Source of the DNA: CAZLWF01 sp031972835 | GTDB lineage: Bacteria > Patescibacteriota > Minisyncoccia > Phycocordibacterales > UBA9973 | Assembly: GCA_031972835.1 (NCBI GenBank) | Contig: DALYDX010000011.1 | Coordinates: forward strand, 1 to 23,549 | Direction of reading: 5' to 3' | Length of the DNA: 23,549 nt | Part shown: positions 1 through 7,490 of the stretch, in pieces | Layout: each line of letters opens with the position of its first letter | How positions within the stretch are numbered: the first letter of the stretch is position 1 | Notes under the pieces: model-generated | Databases searched by the model: none | What the model was told of the DNA's origin: nothing | Seen by the model: only the letters and a program-made list of their open reading frames with translations | Translations under genes and position numbers: made by a program

Positions 1-363
1 GCCATGACAAATGAACTTGTCTCAAAAGGACGCACCCCTCAGGATGTTTTGTCTGACGAAGAGGTTATTGCGGTTATAACAAAGCTTGCAAAACAAAGAA
101 AAGATTCGATTGAGCAATTTAAAAACGGAGGAAGAGAAGATTTGGTCAAAGAAGAGCAGGGTCAACTTACGATACTTGAAGTATATTTGCCAAAAATGAT
201 GGAAAAGAGTGAGGTAGAAAAAATAGCTCGCGAGAAAAAAGAGTCTCTCGGTATTACTGATCCAAAAGATAAAGGTAAGTTGATGTCAGAGCTTATGAAA
301 GAGCTTAAAGGAAAAGCAGACGGAGGAGATGTAAAAAGTGTTGTAGATTCATTATTTAGTTAA
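1..363 (+). CDS. yqeY: GatB/YqeY domain protein, 5' end cut by window edge
   Basis: YqeY-family protein related to the C-terminal tRNA-binding domain of GatB; its role in bacteria is not firmly established, but it is often linked to tRNA amidation and to rpsU. The visible part matches the family in order: a LSDEEV segment, KQRKDSIEQF, GREDLV, an LPKMM segment and a C-terminal KGKADGGDVKSVV. Full-length members are about 145-150 residues; here 120 are visible. Base 1 is in frame (GCC, Ala), and the ATG at 4 lies inside a conserved helix (normally followed by NELV), so I treat the gene as entering from upstream and not as starting at 4. It is the first visible member of a same-strand series running to obg, with a 13-nt gap to the next gene. 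The family call is secure. Confidence 0.88.
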   Translation, partial: AMTNELVSKGRTPQDVLSDEEVIAVITKLAKQRKDSIEQFKNGGREDLVKEEQGQLTILEVYLPKMMEKSEVEKIAREKKESLGITDPKDKGKLMSELMKELKGKADGGDVKSVVDSLFS

Positions 364-376
364 TTAAATAAAAATC

Positions 377-721
377 ATGAAAATTTTAGCTCATTGGCTC
401 ATAATCACACTTGCGGTTTTAGCTGTACCGTATGTTGTAGATGGAATACATGTCGACACATTACTTACTGCAGTTATAGTCGGTGCGGTGCTCGGCTTTA
501 TAAATTTGATAGTAAAGCCAGTTGTAAAGATACTAACCTTGCCAATCAACATACTAACACTCGGACTTTTCTCTGTAATATTAAACGGATTGTTTTTCTG
601 GTTTGTGGCTACACTTATAGATGGATTCAATATAGACAATTTTATGGCAGCTATCATAGGTGCATTTATAGTATCTATACTTAGCTGGATTGGAGATAAG
701 GTGCTTGGCGACAGAGATTAA
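377..721 (+). CDS. Small four-helix membrane protein (PF04020 'phage holin family 4' type)
   Basis: This 114-residue, almost entirely hydrophobic protein has four predicted transmembrane helices (about residues 5-24, 29-47, 56-79 and 88-108). The short central stretch NLIVKPVVKILTLPINILTL, followed by GLFS and an Asn, is the signature of PF04020 proteins, which are named after mycobacteriophage-like holins but are common in bacterial chromosomes with unknown function. Nothing phage-like surrounds it, so a lysis role is not supported; a general membrane role is as far as I would go. The start is the first ATG in frame, 13 nt after the yqeY stop. There is no Shine-Dalgarno sequence. The following MYG1 gene begins 1 nt after its stop, which suggests translational coupling. 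Confidence 0.85.
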   Translation: MKILAHWLIITLAVLAVPYVVDGIHVDTLLTAVIVGAVLGFINLIVKPVVKILTLPINILTLGLFSVILNGLFFWFVATLIDGFNIDNFMAAIIGAFIVSILSWIGDKVLGDRD

Positions 722-722
722 T

Positions 723-1619
723 ATGGAAAAGACTCTCGTTGCACACAATGGAAGTTTTCATGCTGATGATATTTTTGCATGCGCAACAATACTCGCGATT
801 TTTCCAGATGAAAAAATAAAAATAATTCGCACACGAGACGAAGAGGTAATAAAAAATGCAGATTTTGTTGTAGATGTAGGAGGAATACATGACGAGAGTA
901 TAGAGAGATTTGATCATCATCAAAAAGGCGGAGCAGGTATGAGGGAGAATGGAATTCCGTATGCATCGTTCGGACTTGTATGGCAAAAGTATGGGGAGAA
1001 ACTTTGTGGGTCAAAAAAGATTGCTAGCGAATTAGACAATCAGCTTGTCTGTGCAATCGATGCTCCTGACAATGGAGTTGAGCTCTATACAATTGCAAGG
1101 ACGGATGTATTGCCGTTTGGGCTTCATAATTTGTATTCACTTTTTTTACCGAGCTGGAAAGAAGGAGGGGTGATAGATGTTGACGCTGAATTTGTAAAAC
1201 TCGTATCGTACGCGAAAATTATTCTACTTCGAATGATTAAAAAGACGGGAGATCTGCTCGAAGGTGAGGAGTTGGTGCAAAGAGAGTACGAAAACAGCCC
1301 CGACAAACAAATCATTGTCTTGTCCCAATACTTGCCATGGAAAAAGGAACTTACAAAATATCCTGAACCGAAAATCGTTATCTATCCGAGAGACAATGGA
1401 ACATGGAGCGGGGAAGCAGCACTTATAACACTAGGTCAATTTGAGAGAAGAATATATTTTCCACAGAATTTAGCTGGGCTTCAAGACGAAGAGCTTGCAA
1501 AAGCGAGCGGAGTTCCTGACGCACTCTTTTGTCATAAGGGCCGATTCCTCTCTGTCGCAAAAACTCGCGAGGGTGCCCTGGCTCTAGCTAGGCTTGCTTT
1601 AGAAGACAATAAAATGTAG
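723..1619 (+). CDS. MYG1-family metal-dependent hydrolase / putative exonuclease
   Basis: This 298-residue protein belongs to the MYG1 (UPF0160) family of DHH-like phosphoesterases; human MYG1 is a mitochondrial/nuclear 3'-5' RNA exonuclease. The diagnostic N-terminus is present: VAHNGSFHADDIFAC (residues 6-20), a TRD at 37-39, VVDVGG (49-54) and RFDHHQ (62-67), giving the Asp/His metal ligands expected of DHH enzymes. AIDAPDNGV follows around residue 115, and the C-terminus has the family's FCHKGRF and ALA-rich helix. Length is close to family norm. The ATG at 723 is chosen because family members begin just before VAHNG; an upstream TTG at 690 would add 11 unrelated residues overlapping the previous gene. 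RNA or nucleotide cleavage is inferred from family, and the bacterial substrate is unknown. Confidence 0.88.
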   Translation: MEKTLVAHNGSFHADDIFACATILAIFPDEKIKIIRTRDEEVIKNADFVVDVGGIHDESIERFDHHQKGGAGMRENGIPYASFGLVWQKYGEKLCGSKKIASELDNQLVCAIDAPDNGVELYTIARTDVLPFGLHNLYSLFLPSWKEGGVIDVDAEFVKLVSYAKIILLRMIKKTGDLLEGEELVQREYENSPDKQIIVLSQYLPWKKELTKYPEPKIVIYPRDNGTWSGEAALITLGQFERRIYFPQNLAGLQDEELAKASGVPDALFCHKGRFLSVAKTREGALALARLALEDNKM

Positions 1620-1626
1620 GGTATCT

Positions 1627-1974
1627 ATGCAACTAGACATATTTAAGCATCAAAATAACGATATTCCACCTATACAGCCTAAAAACGAGAGAGAACTCGG
1701 TGAGGTGGAAAAGTTGAAGAATACGCTATCTAAAATTGAAACTATTCATGCAGAATTGAGGGGAAAGTTTACCTTGAGCAATAAATATGAGTCTGGAATA
1801 AAGGCTGTAGTAGAGGATATAAATAAGAATTATGGAGCAGGTTTTGCTTCATACATGAGATCTAGTTTCCCTGATCACAAAGGAGATTATATGTACAACA
1901 TATCGATTTTAAATTCACGAGAACTGCAAGACCATATAGATATATTAGAGGGTAAAAAAAAGGAAATTAACTAA
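1627..1974 (+). CDS. Hypothetical protein, 115 aa
   Basis: I do not recognise this protein. It is soluble and charged, with no signal peptide or membrane helix. Residues about 20-50 (ERELGEVEKLKNTLSKIETIHAEL) look like an amphipathic or coiled-coil helix, and the remainder is mixed alpha/beta with a Lys-rich end. It lies 7 nt after the MYG1 stop and 10 nt before obg on the same strand, so it is very probably co-transcribed with them. No Shine-Dalgarno sequence is visible. Tight operon spacing and a full-length open frame are the evidence that it is real; function is unknown. Confidence 0.7.
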   Translation: MQLDIFKHQNNDIPPIQPKNERELGEVEKLKNTLSKIETIHAELRGKFTLSNKYESGIKAVVEDINKNYGAGFASYMRSSFPDHKGDYMYNISILNSRELQDHIDILEGKKKEIN

Positions 1975-1984
1975 TAAAAACAAA

Positions 1985-2956
1985 ATGAGATTTATTGATG
2001 AAATGATAATAACAGCTGAAGCAGGCCGTGGAGGAGACGGGGTTGTTCGGTGGCGTCGAGAAAAATTCATACCAAAAGGTGGACCATCTGGAGGAGATGG
2101 TGGAACTGGAGGTGATGTTTTTGTGCGTGCAATCAGGGATCTGGATGCACTTGCAAAATACGTACCTGACAAAGTCTATCGGGCAGGACAAGCTGGTGCT
2201 GGTATGGGTGGTAAAAAGCACGGAGCAAACGGTGAGGATTTTATATTTGAGCTTCCAGTCGGAACTAAGATTGTAAACTTGGATACTGGCGTTGAAATAG
2301 AACTAACAGAAGAAGGTCAAACAGAAAAGTTGTTGAACGGTGGATTTGGTGGAAGAGGAAACGAACAGTTTAAAAGTTCACGAAATACAACACCCGAGAA
2401 GGCTACTCCAGGAAAGACTGGAGAAAAAGCAAAGTTTAAAGTTGTAGTAGAAATACTCGCTGACATGGGACTTGTTGGGCTACCAAACGCAGGTAAGTCT
2501 AGTCTTTTGAATGCACTCACAAACGCAAAAGCAAAAGTGGGTGATTACGCTTTTACAACACTCGATCCAAACTTGGGAGATTTATACGGATATATCATAG
2601 CGGATATCCCAGGACTTATCGAAGGTGCGCACGAAGGCAAGGGTGTAGGAATAAAGTTCTTGCGTCATATCAAACGTACAAAAATGCTTGTGCATTTGGT
2701 TTCTTGTGAGAACGGTATGAATATGATGAAAGCTTACAAACAAGTTAGAGCTGAGCTTGAGGCGTATGGTGAAGGTTTAAGTGAAAAGGATGAAGTCATA
2801 ATTCTTACAAAAACTGATTCTATAGACGAAAAAGAATTGAAAGTAAAAGTAAAAGAATTTGCGAAGCTGAAAAAACCAATTTACACAGTTACGCTTTTTG
2901 ATGAAAAATCTGTAAAGAAAATTTCAGACGAACTTGTTGCTTTGCTAAAAAAATAA
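1985..2956 (+). CDS. obg: GTPase Obg (CgtA), no C-terminal extension
   Basis: Obg is the conserved GTPase acting in late 50S ribosome assembly and stress control. The N-terminal glycine-rich Obg fold covers residues 1-158 (GGDGVVRWRREKFIPKGGP, then a GGDGGTGGD loop). The G domain follows: G1 GLPNAGKSS (165-173), G2/switch I around YAFTTLDPNLG (188-198), G3 DIPG (207-210), G4 TKTD (275-278) and a G5 region near 301-306. The G4 motif has Thr where most Obg proteins have Asn (NKxD); a TKxD form occurs in other small GTPases and should still read guanine. At 323 residues it ends with the G domain and lacks the variable C-terminal (OCT) domain. It is the last gene of the operon, and its TAA lies at the base of the terminator hairpin. 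Confidence 0.96.
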   Translation: MRFIDEMIITAEAGRGGDGVVRWRREKFIPKGGPSGGDGGTGGDVFVRAIRDLDALAKYVPDKVYRAGQAGAGMGGKKHGANGEDFIFELPVGTKIVNLDTGVEIELTEEGQTEKLLNGGFGGRGNEQFKSSRNTTPEKATPGKTGEKAKFKVVVEILADMGLVGLPNAGKSSLLNALTNAKAKVGDYAFTTLDPNLGDLYGYIIADIPGLIEGAHEGKGVGIKFLRHIKRTKMLVHLVSCENGMNMMKAYKQVRAELEAYGEGLSEKDEVIILTKTDSIDEKELKVKVKEFAKLKKPIYTVTLFDEKSVKKISDELVALLKK

Positions 2957-2981
2957 ATCTGCCCGTGTGGGCAGATTTTTT
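2955..2981. terminator. Bidirectional rho-independent terminator
   Basis: A perfect 10-bp stem (AAATCTGCCC at 2955-2964, loop GTGT, GGGCAGATTT at 2969-2978) has a T run on the right and an A run on the left. It can therefore terminate obg on the plus strand and the convergent ADP-ribosylglycohydrolase on the minus strand. Both stop codons lie at its edges. Confidence 0.93.
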
Positions 2982-3927
2982 ATATTTTTATAAACTTTTC
3001 TTCAAATTCATCCAAGATGTACAGCATGCTCTCAGACAATCTCATTTTAGAGAAACCAACCATGTAATCTTCGGTATCTTTGTAGTAGGTTCCGGCAAGT
3101 ACTCCAGCGATCATCGCCATTGTGTCTGTGTCACCTGCAAGTGAGAGAGCGTTGGATATAGCTTCTCTTGAAGATCTTGCTTCGTAAAAACAGATTATTG
3201 ATTCAGGGACGCTTTTTAGTGCTTCTGAGTAAAAAATGTAATTTTTACGGATGTCACTCAATTTTCTCTGCATGTTGTAATTTGGAAATCCGGATATGTA
3301 TTTGTGGATATATTTTTTCCCAAATTGTCTTTTTGCTAAAAAGACTGCTCCAGCTACAGCAACTGCGCCATCTATTCCTTCGGGGTGGTCATGCGTTACT
3401 CTTGCAGATAGTTCTGCAAGTCTTTCAACTTCCAAGATATTGTGTGATACAAAAGCAACTGGAGAAACACGCATTGCCCCGCCGTTCCCGAAGCCACCAT
3501 ATGGTTTTGGGTCGCTACTCTCAATCCATTCGCGGAACACTCTTCCGTATCCAGCATTGGGATAGGCTTTGACCCATTTCAAATAAAATTTTTGAAAATC
3601 TGGATTTTCCTTGTCTTCAAGCAACGCTTCCATGGTTGCTATGGTGAGTACTGTATCGTCTGTGAAATGGTGTGACATTTTTTCCCCATACACAAACTCT
3701 TCGAGACCTTTCAATTTTGTTGGAAAGTATTTTTCTATACCTGCGTGTATTTTTTCATACATACCTGTACGTAAAATTGGCAGAAGTAGAGTGTACTTTT
3801 CAGGGTCAATATCTTTGTCATTTAGAGGGTTGATCACTTTTTCAACATAAAAATATGCGAATTCGAACGGTCTTCCAAGCATCTCACCGTAGATACCAGA
3901 GTAAATTGGATTATTTTTGGTTGTCAT
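2980..3927 (-). CDS. ADP-ribosylglycohydrolase family protein (DraG/ARH type)
   Basis: The 315-residue ARH/DraG fold is predicted to remove ADP-ribose from proteins, nucleic acids or small molecules using a binuclear metal centre. The ordered motifs are visible: GEMLGRPFE (14-22), TDDT (89-92), GNGGAMR (147-153), HDHPEG (179-184) and AGDTDTMAM (264-272); the Asp and Thr residues of the TDDT and GDTDT motifs are the usual metal ligands. The spacing from the first motif to TDDT is longer than usual, implying an insertion at about residues 30-85. I place the start at the ATG at 3925-3927; an upstream TTG at 3973-3975 is part of a TTGACA -35 box instead. The gene is convergent with obg and divergent from gatB. 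The substrate cannot be predicted; no partner ADP-ribosyltransferase is visible nearby. Confidence 0.9.
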   Translation of the reverse strand: MTTKNNPIYSGIYGEMLGRPFEFAYFYVEKVINPLNDKDIDPEKYTLLLPILRTGMYEKIHAGIEKYFPTKLKGLEEFVYGEKMSHHFTDDTVLTIATMEALLEDKENPDFQKFYLKWVKAYPNAGYGRVFREWIESSDPKPYGGFGNGGAMRVSPVAFVSHNILEVERLAELSARVTHDHPEGIDGAVAVAGAVFLAKRQFGKKYIHKYISGFPNYNMQRKLSDIRKNYIFYSEALKSVPESIICFYEARSSREAISNALSLAGDTDTMAMIAGVLAGTYYKDTEDYMVGFSKMRLSESMLYILDEFEEKFIKI

Positions 3928-3946
3928 ATAAAGTGCGTTTAATTTC

Positions 3947-3975
3947 AAAATACTATTTTTACCCTTAGGTGTCAA
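3947..3975 (-). promoter_or_regulatory. Promoter of the ADP-ribosylglycohydrolase gene
   Basis: Reading the minus strand, a consensus -35 TTGACA (3975-3970) is followed by a 17-bp spacer and a -10 TATTTT (3952-3947). The predicted transcription start near 3940 would leave a leader of about 13 nt before the ATG at 3927. This promoter explains why the in-frame TTG at 3975 is not taken as the start. Confidence 0.7.
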
Positions 3976-3996
3976 TTAATAAAAAATCATTATTTT

Positions 3997-4005
3997 TGCT
4001 ATACT
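3997..4005 (+). promoter_or_regulatory. Extended -10 promoter of gatB (leaderless)
   Basis: TGC followed by TATACT (4000-4005) forms an extended -10. Six bases separate it from the GTG start at 4012, so the expected transcription start coincides with the start codon. No good -35 is visible. It is divergent from the promoter of the ADP-ribosylglycohydrolase. Confidence 0.7.
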
Positions 4006-4011
4006 TTTTCG

Positions 4012-5445
4012 GTGAGTAAAACCTTCTACACTACAATTGGACTTGAAATACATGCTGAACTTGCAACTGAAAGCAAGATGTTTTGCGCCTGTAAAAATGA
4101 TCCGAATGAAAAGAAACCAAATACAAATATCTGTCCAGTTTGCATGGCGCATCCTGGGACCTTACCAGTGCCAAATAAAACTGCAATTGAAAACGTAATC
4201 AAGGTGGGTATCGCGATAAATGGCAACCTGGCTGACTTTACTGAATTTGATCGCAAGAATTATTTTTATCCAGATATCCCAAAAGGTTATCAGATCAGTC
4301 AGTATAAATTTCCGATTGTTTCTGGCGGGCATCTATCAGATTTCGATGTAACTCGAATACATCTAGAGGAAGATACTGGAACTTCAAAACACGACCGAGG
4401 AGACTTTTCACTTGTGGATTTCAATCGCGCCGGTGTGCCACTGATGGAACTTGTAACTGAACCACATACGTTTGATAGCGCAGAATTGGCTTCAAAAGCT
4501 TCTGGTAAATTTGCTCGCGAGTTACAACTTTTACTATTGGCACTTGGAGTATCAGAAGCAAATATGGACAAGGGTGAGATGCGAGTAGAGGTAAACATGT
4601 CTGTGTCAGATGACAAAAATACTTATGGAACTAAAGTTGAAGTAAAGAATTTGAACTCATTTAAAAGTGCGGAACGAGCTATACTTTTTGAGACAGGGCG
4701 CATGATAAAACTGATTGAAGATGGTAAAGGTGACGAGATAGTCCAGGAGACACGTGGGTGGAATGAAGCAAAGCAATCTACTTTTTCACAGCGCAGTAAA
4801 GAGAATGCGCAAGAATATAGATATTTTCCAGATCCAGATATTCCGAAGCTTTATTTGAGTAAGCTTTTTGATATTGAAAAATTAAGATCTGAGTTGCCAG
4901 AGCTACCATCGCAAAAAAGAGATCGGTATAAAAACGATTTTGGAATTAAAGATGAAGATATAGAGAGTTTTGTAAATGATGCTGAGCTAGGAATGTGGTT
5001 TGAGGAAGTTGCTCAAATCTTAGCTGATAAAGAAAAAATCAAGACTGCATCAAATTATATTACTTCTGATTATGTTGGAATAAAGAAGAATAACCCCGAG
5101 ATAAAAATCCCTTCAGCAACTAATTTTTCCGAATTAATTGTGTTGGTTTCTGACGGTCAGATATCTTCCCGTACAGCAAAGGACATACTAGCTATGATTG
5201 TCGAGGTGGACGAGTCACCTTTAAAGATTGCTACAGAAAAAGATTTACTTCAGAAAAACGATGAAGGCGCACTCAAAGAAATAGTAGGGAAGATCATCGA
5301 TGCGAATCCTGAGGTTGTCGCTACATACAAAGGCGGTAAGGAGAATGCTCTCATGTCACTCATAGGACAAATTATGAAAGAATCAAAAGGATCAGCCAAT
5401 CCAGGGGTTGCGTTAAAAATACTGAAGGAACTTTTGGATAAATAA
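4012..5445 (+). CDS. gatB: Aspartyl/glutamyl-tRNA(Asn/Gln) amidotransferase subunit B
   Basis: GatB is the tRNA-binding and kinase subunit of GatCAB, which converts mischarged Glu-tRNA(Gln) and Asp-tRNA(Asn) to Gln- and Asn-tRNA. The protein (477 residues, normal length) starts with TTIGLEIHAEL (7-17), has the zinc-site cysteines C25, C27, C41 and C44 (CAC...CPVC), then NYFYPDIPKGYQISQY and the kinase-like core with HLEEDTGTSKH. The helical and YqeY-like tail domains occupy about residue 300 to the end and include EVDESPL and NPGVALKILKELL. The GTG at 4012 is the start because it directly precedes the conserved beginning and follows a -10 by 6 nt. gatA and gatC are not in the window. A gene related to its tail domain (yqeY) lies at the left edge. 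Confidence 0.97.
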   Translation: MSKTFYTTIGLEIHAELATESKMFCACKNDPNEKKPNTNICPVCMAHPGTLPVPNKTAIENVIKVGIAINGNLADFTEFDRKNYFYPDIPKGYQISQYKFPIVSGGHLSDFDVTRIHLEEDTGTSKHDRGDFSLVDFNRAGVPLMELVTEPHTFDSAELASKASGKFARELQLLLLALGVSEANMDKGEMRVEVNMSVSDDKNTYGTKVEVKNLNSFKSAERAILFETGRMIKLIEDGKGDEIVQETRGWNEAKQSTFSQRSKENAQEYRYFPDPDIPKLYLSKLFDIEKLRSELPELPSQKRDRYKNDFGIKDEDIESFVNDAELGMWFEEVAQILADKEKIKTASNYITSDYVGIKKNNPEIKIPSATNFSELIVLVSDGQISSRTAKDILAMIVEVDESPLKIATEKDLLQKNDEGALKEIVGKIIDANPEVVATYKGGKENALMSLIGQIMKESKGSANPGVALKILKELLDK

Positions 5446-5456
5446 TATTTAATTCC

Positions 5457-6845
5457 ATGATAGAGAAAATAAACAATTTTGAAGAAAATAAAAACAAAGA
5501 GCCTGTAATCGAGAGACTCAACAAAATCAAAAAAAATGTTCCGGTGTATTTAATGCCTGTTTTTCTTTCTTTTATAACATCTTGTGTAGAAAAAAAAGAA
5601 AAGAACGACTTTGAGACAAAACCCGTAGAGACTAGAAAAGATACCAAAAACGAAAACGGGAATGTTATGGGTATGATTGATATTTTACTTAAAGAGACAT
5701 CCAAAAAAGACCGATTAGAATTTGGTCTTTTACAAGATCCCGCTTTTAAAATTGTCTATGAACTAGACTACGAGAAAAAATATCCAGAAGCACTAAATGA
5801 TCTTTCAGACAGGGAAAAAGCTGAGTGGACAATACGAACTGCCAGAAATATGTATGTCACAGGAGTTGAAATAACAGAAGAAAACTTCAATAACACATTG
5901 GAAGAAACAATAGAAGCTCGATCAAATCCTGAAATTTTGGAGAAAAGTATATTTAAAGACAGAAATGTTGCCTTTTTTGCTGGAAATGAAGAATGGTTAG
6001 ATTTTAGATTTAAAGAAGATGGTCGAATCACACTGGAAAAGGAGTCTAGGTTTATAAACGAAGAAATATCAGAATCATTGAGTAGTAAAAATCCAAAAAG
6101 TCTAGAGATATTTAAACCAGAAGGAGAAAAAAATAACTATATAGAAAAATATGAAGAATTCCAAGTGTACGTTGCAACAAAAGAGGATTTGACTCTCGTT
6201 TTTAATACACATGGAGCTCCTAACGAAATTACAGGGATTCAAGAGTATCCAGATAATGTAAAAAAAATATCTGACTCAATAGAGATTGATTTTTATGCAA
6301 CGATAAGCCCTGAAATACTTTCAGGAATGCTTGTTTCAAGATTTAAAAATGGAATTACAGATACACCAATCATAGTAACAACTTCATGTTTCGGACAGGA
6401 TTTTATGAGAAGTCTATACGAAAAAATTTTAGAAAAAAATAAAATGTGGGGGATGGAAACCCCTCTACCTATAATAATTGCTTCAAATGAGTACGGACAG
6501 TATGGTTTTTCTAGTAGAAGTGTTATGTACAACAGTCAGTTTCTTAAAAACATATTAGATAAAGATGATTTTAAAATTAAAGATGCCCTAGAAATAGAAG
6601 CGAAAAGTGGAGAAGGGACTGGTATAAAAACCAATATCTCTGTTTTTATACCAGTAAATAATAACAAAAATTATTTTCAAATTGCAAAAGACGAACACAA
6701 GGAATCCGAAGCTTCAAAAAGACTTTTCCAGGACGCACTTGAGAGAGGACTTATTTCTGATAAAAACATCTCCTTGTTTGAAATAACAAACCCTGAAGAA
6801 GCAGACAAAATTAGAGATGAATTCAATCAAAATAAAAAAGGGTAA
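5457..6845 (+). CDS. Putative lipoprotein with clan-CD-like His-Gly/Cys pattern, 462 aa
   Basis: I do not recognise a named family. A charged N-region of about 28 residues precedes a hydrophobic segment (29-42) ending ITSC at C43, a plausible lipobox, so the protein may be a lipid-anchored surface protein. After a charged linker (44-70) comes an extracellular-looking alpha/beta region. Two blocks resemble the catalytic layout of clan CD cysteine peptidases (caspase, CHAT, legumain, gingipain): LTLVFNTHGAP with H252-G253 after a hydrophobic strand, and PIIVTTSCFGQDF with C311 after a second strand. The order and 59-residue spacing are reasonable for that fold. The peptidase idea is an inference from pattern only. 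It follows gatB by 11 nt; a TAATAT at 5443-5448 lies 8 nt before the ATG and may be its own -10. The gene looks more Lys/Glu- and A-rich than its neighbours. Confidence 0.72.
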   Translation: MIEKINNFEENKNKEPVIERLNKIKKNVPVYLMPVFLSFITSCVEKKEKNDFETKPVETRKDTKNENGNVMGMIDILLKETSKKDRLEFGLLQDPAFKIVYELDYEKKYPEALNDLSDREKAEWTIRTARNMYVTGVEITEENFNNTLEETIEARSNPEILEKSIFKDRNVAFFAGNEEWLDFRFKEDGRITLEKESRFINEEISESLSSKNPKSLEIFKPEGEKNNYIEKYEEFQVYVATKEDLTLVFNTHGAPNEITGIQEYPDNVKKISDSIEIDFYATISPEILSGMLVSRFKNGITDTPIIVTTSCFGQDFMRSLYEKILEKNKMWGMETPLPIIIASNEYGQYGFSSRSVMYNSQFLKNILDKDDFKIKDALEIEAKSGEGTGIKTNISVFIPVNNNKNYFQIAKDEHKESEASKRLFQDALERGLISDKNISLFEITNPEEADKIRDEFNQNKKG

Positions 6846-6859
6846 AATAATCAATAGTT

Positions 6860-6868
6860 TGTTATAAT
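6860..6868 (+). promoter_or_regulatory. Extended -10 promoter, leaderless
   Basis: TGT followed by a perfect TATAAT (6863-6868) lies exactly 6 nt before the ATG at 6875. Transcription should start at or next to the A of the start codon. There is no clear -35 at 17 bp. Confidence 0.75.
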
Positions 6869-6874
6869 ATCTAT

Positions 6875-7486
6875 ATGAAATGTAAATTATGTTCCATGCA
6901 GGCAGCTCATGTATATGTAGATGAAAAGGGTTTGGTACATACCTACTGTAAACATCATGCCCCTAGTGGTTCAAAAAAAATAAATCAATCAAATATTATT
7001 TCCACTCTGAAAACTTACCGAGTACTTTTTGTACTACTCGTACTGATACTGCTATATATTTACGGTAGATATTCCTTTCTTTCGAATTACGGTTTAGACA
7101 ATATACTAAATGACTTTATGGCAGGATTCTTCTTGTTCTTCGGAATGCTGCAATTATATACAGCATCTTCGACTAGTGAGACACTTAAAAAATATGATCC
7201 CTTGGCACAAAAATTCTCTTGGTACAGAGGTGTCTATCCGTTTATATTCTTCTTTTTTGGCCTATTACTACATTTTCACAAGCTTTCAATGCTTGTCTCT
7301 ATACTCACAATACCAATGCTTGGGATTCAAAGTAAGGGTATAATAAAAGCACTGAAGAGTGGAGCGCATATCGAATGTGCTTGTGCGGGTACAAAATTTT
7401 CCCTACCACTTTCATATGTAACAGTAGTGGAGAATGCGATCATGATAGCTATGTCGATCGGAATGATAATAATTAATCTTCTGTAA
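6875..7486 (+). CDS. MauE/DoxX-like membrane protein with N-terminal zinc-ribbon motif
   Basis: This 203-residue protein has a cytosolic-looking N-terminus with CKLC (C3, C6) and YCKHH (C25, H27/H28), a CxxC...CxxH arrangement expected to bind a metal. Four or five hydrophobic helices follow (about 48-65, 81-97, 118-135, 138-152 and 181-202). Before the last helix is HIECACAG (C168, C170), a C-x-C placed as in MauE/DoxX-type proteins linked to thiol redox chemistry in the periplasm. The MauE-like assignment rests on that motif and the topology and is tentative. The gene has its own promoter and is followed 4 nt later by the His-rich exported protein, so the two probably work together at the membrane. 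Electron or thiol transfer is inferred. Confidence 0.7.
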   Translation: MKCKLCSMQAAHVYVDEKGLVHTYCKHHAPSGSKKINQSNIISTLKTYRVLFVLLVLILLYIYGRYSFLSNYGLDNILNDFMAGFFLFFGMLQLYTASSTSETLKKYDPLAQKFSWYRGVYPFIFFFFGLLLHFHKLSMLVSILTIPMLGIQSKGIIKALKSGAHIECACAGTKFSLPLSYVTVVENAIMIAMSIGMIIINLL

Positions 7487-7490
7487 AAAA

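Noticed and set aside
4..363. The ATG at 4 as the true start of yqeY
   Set aside because: The frame is open at base 1 and the ATG lies inside a helix conserved in the family; full-length members have about 25-30 more residues, so the gene is cut by the window edge.
377..721. Holin-like gene as evidence for a prophage
   Set aside because: PF04020 proteins are common in bacterial chromosomes and no endolysin, structural or integrase gene is nearby.
690..722. TTG at 690 as start of the MYG1 gene
   Set aside because: It overlaps the previous gene and adds 11 residues before the conserved family N-terminus; the ATG at 723 fits.
718..1315. Minus-strand open frames within the MYG1 gene, and similar ones opposite obg, gatB, gap and other genes
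   Set aside because: They lie opposite genes with clear family motifs, lack promoters, and their translations show no recognisable pattern.
3928..3975. TTG at 3975 as start of the ADP-ribosylglycohydrolase
   Set aside because: The TTG is the beginning of a consensus TTGACA -35 box with a -10 at 17 bp; the extra 16 residues do not look like the family.
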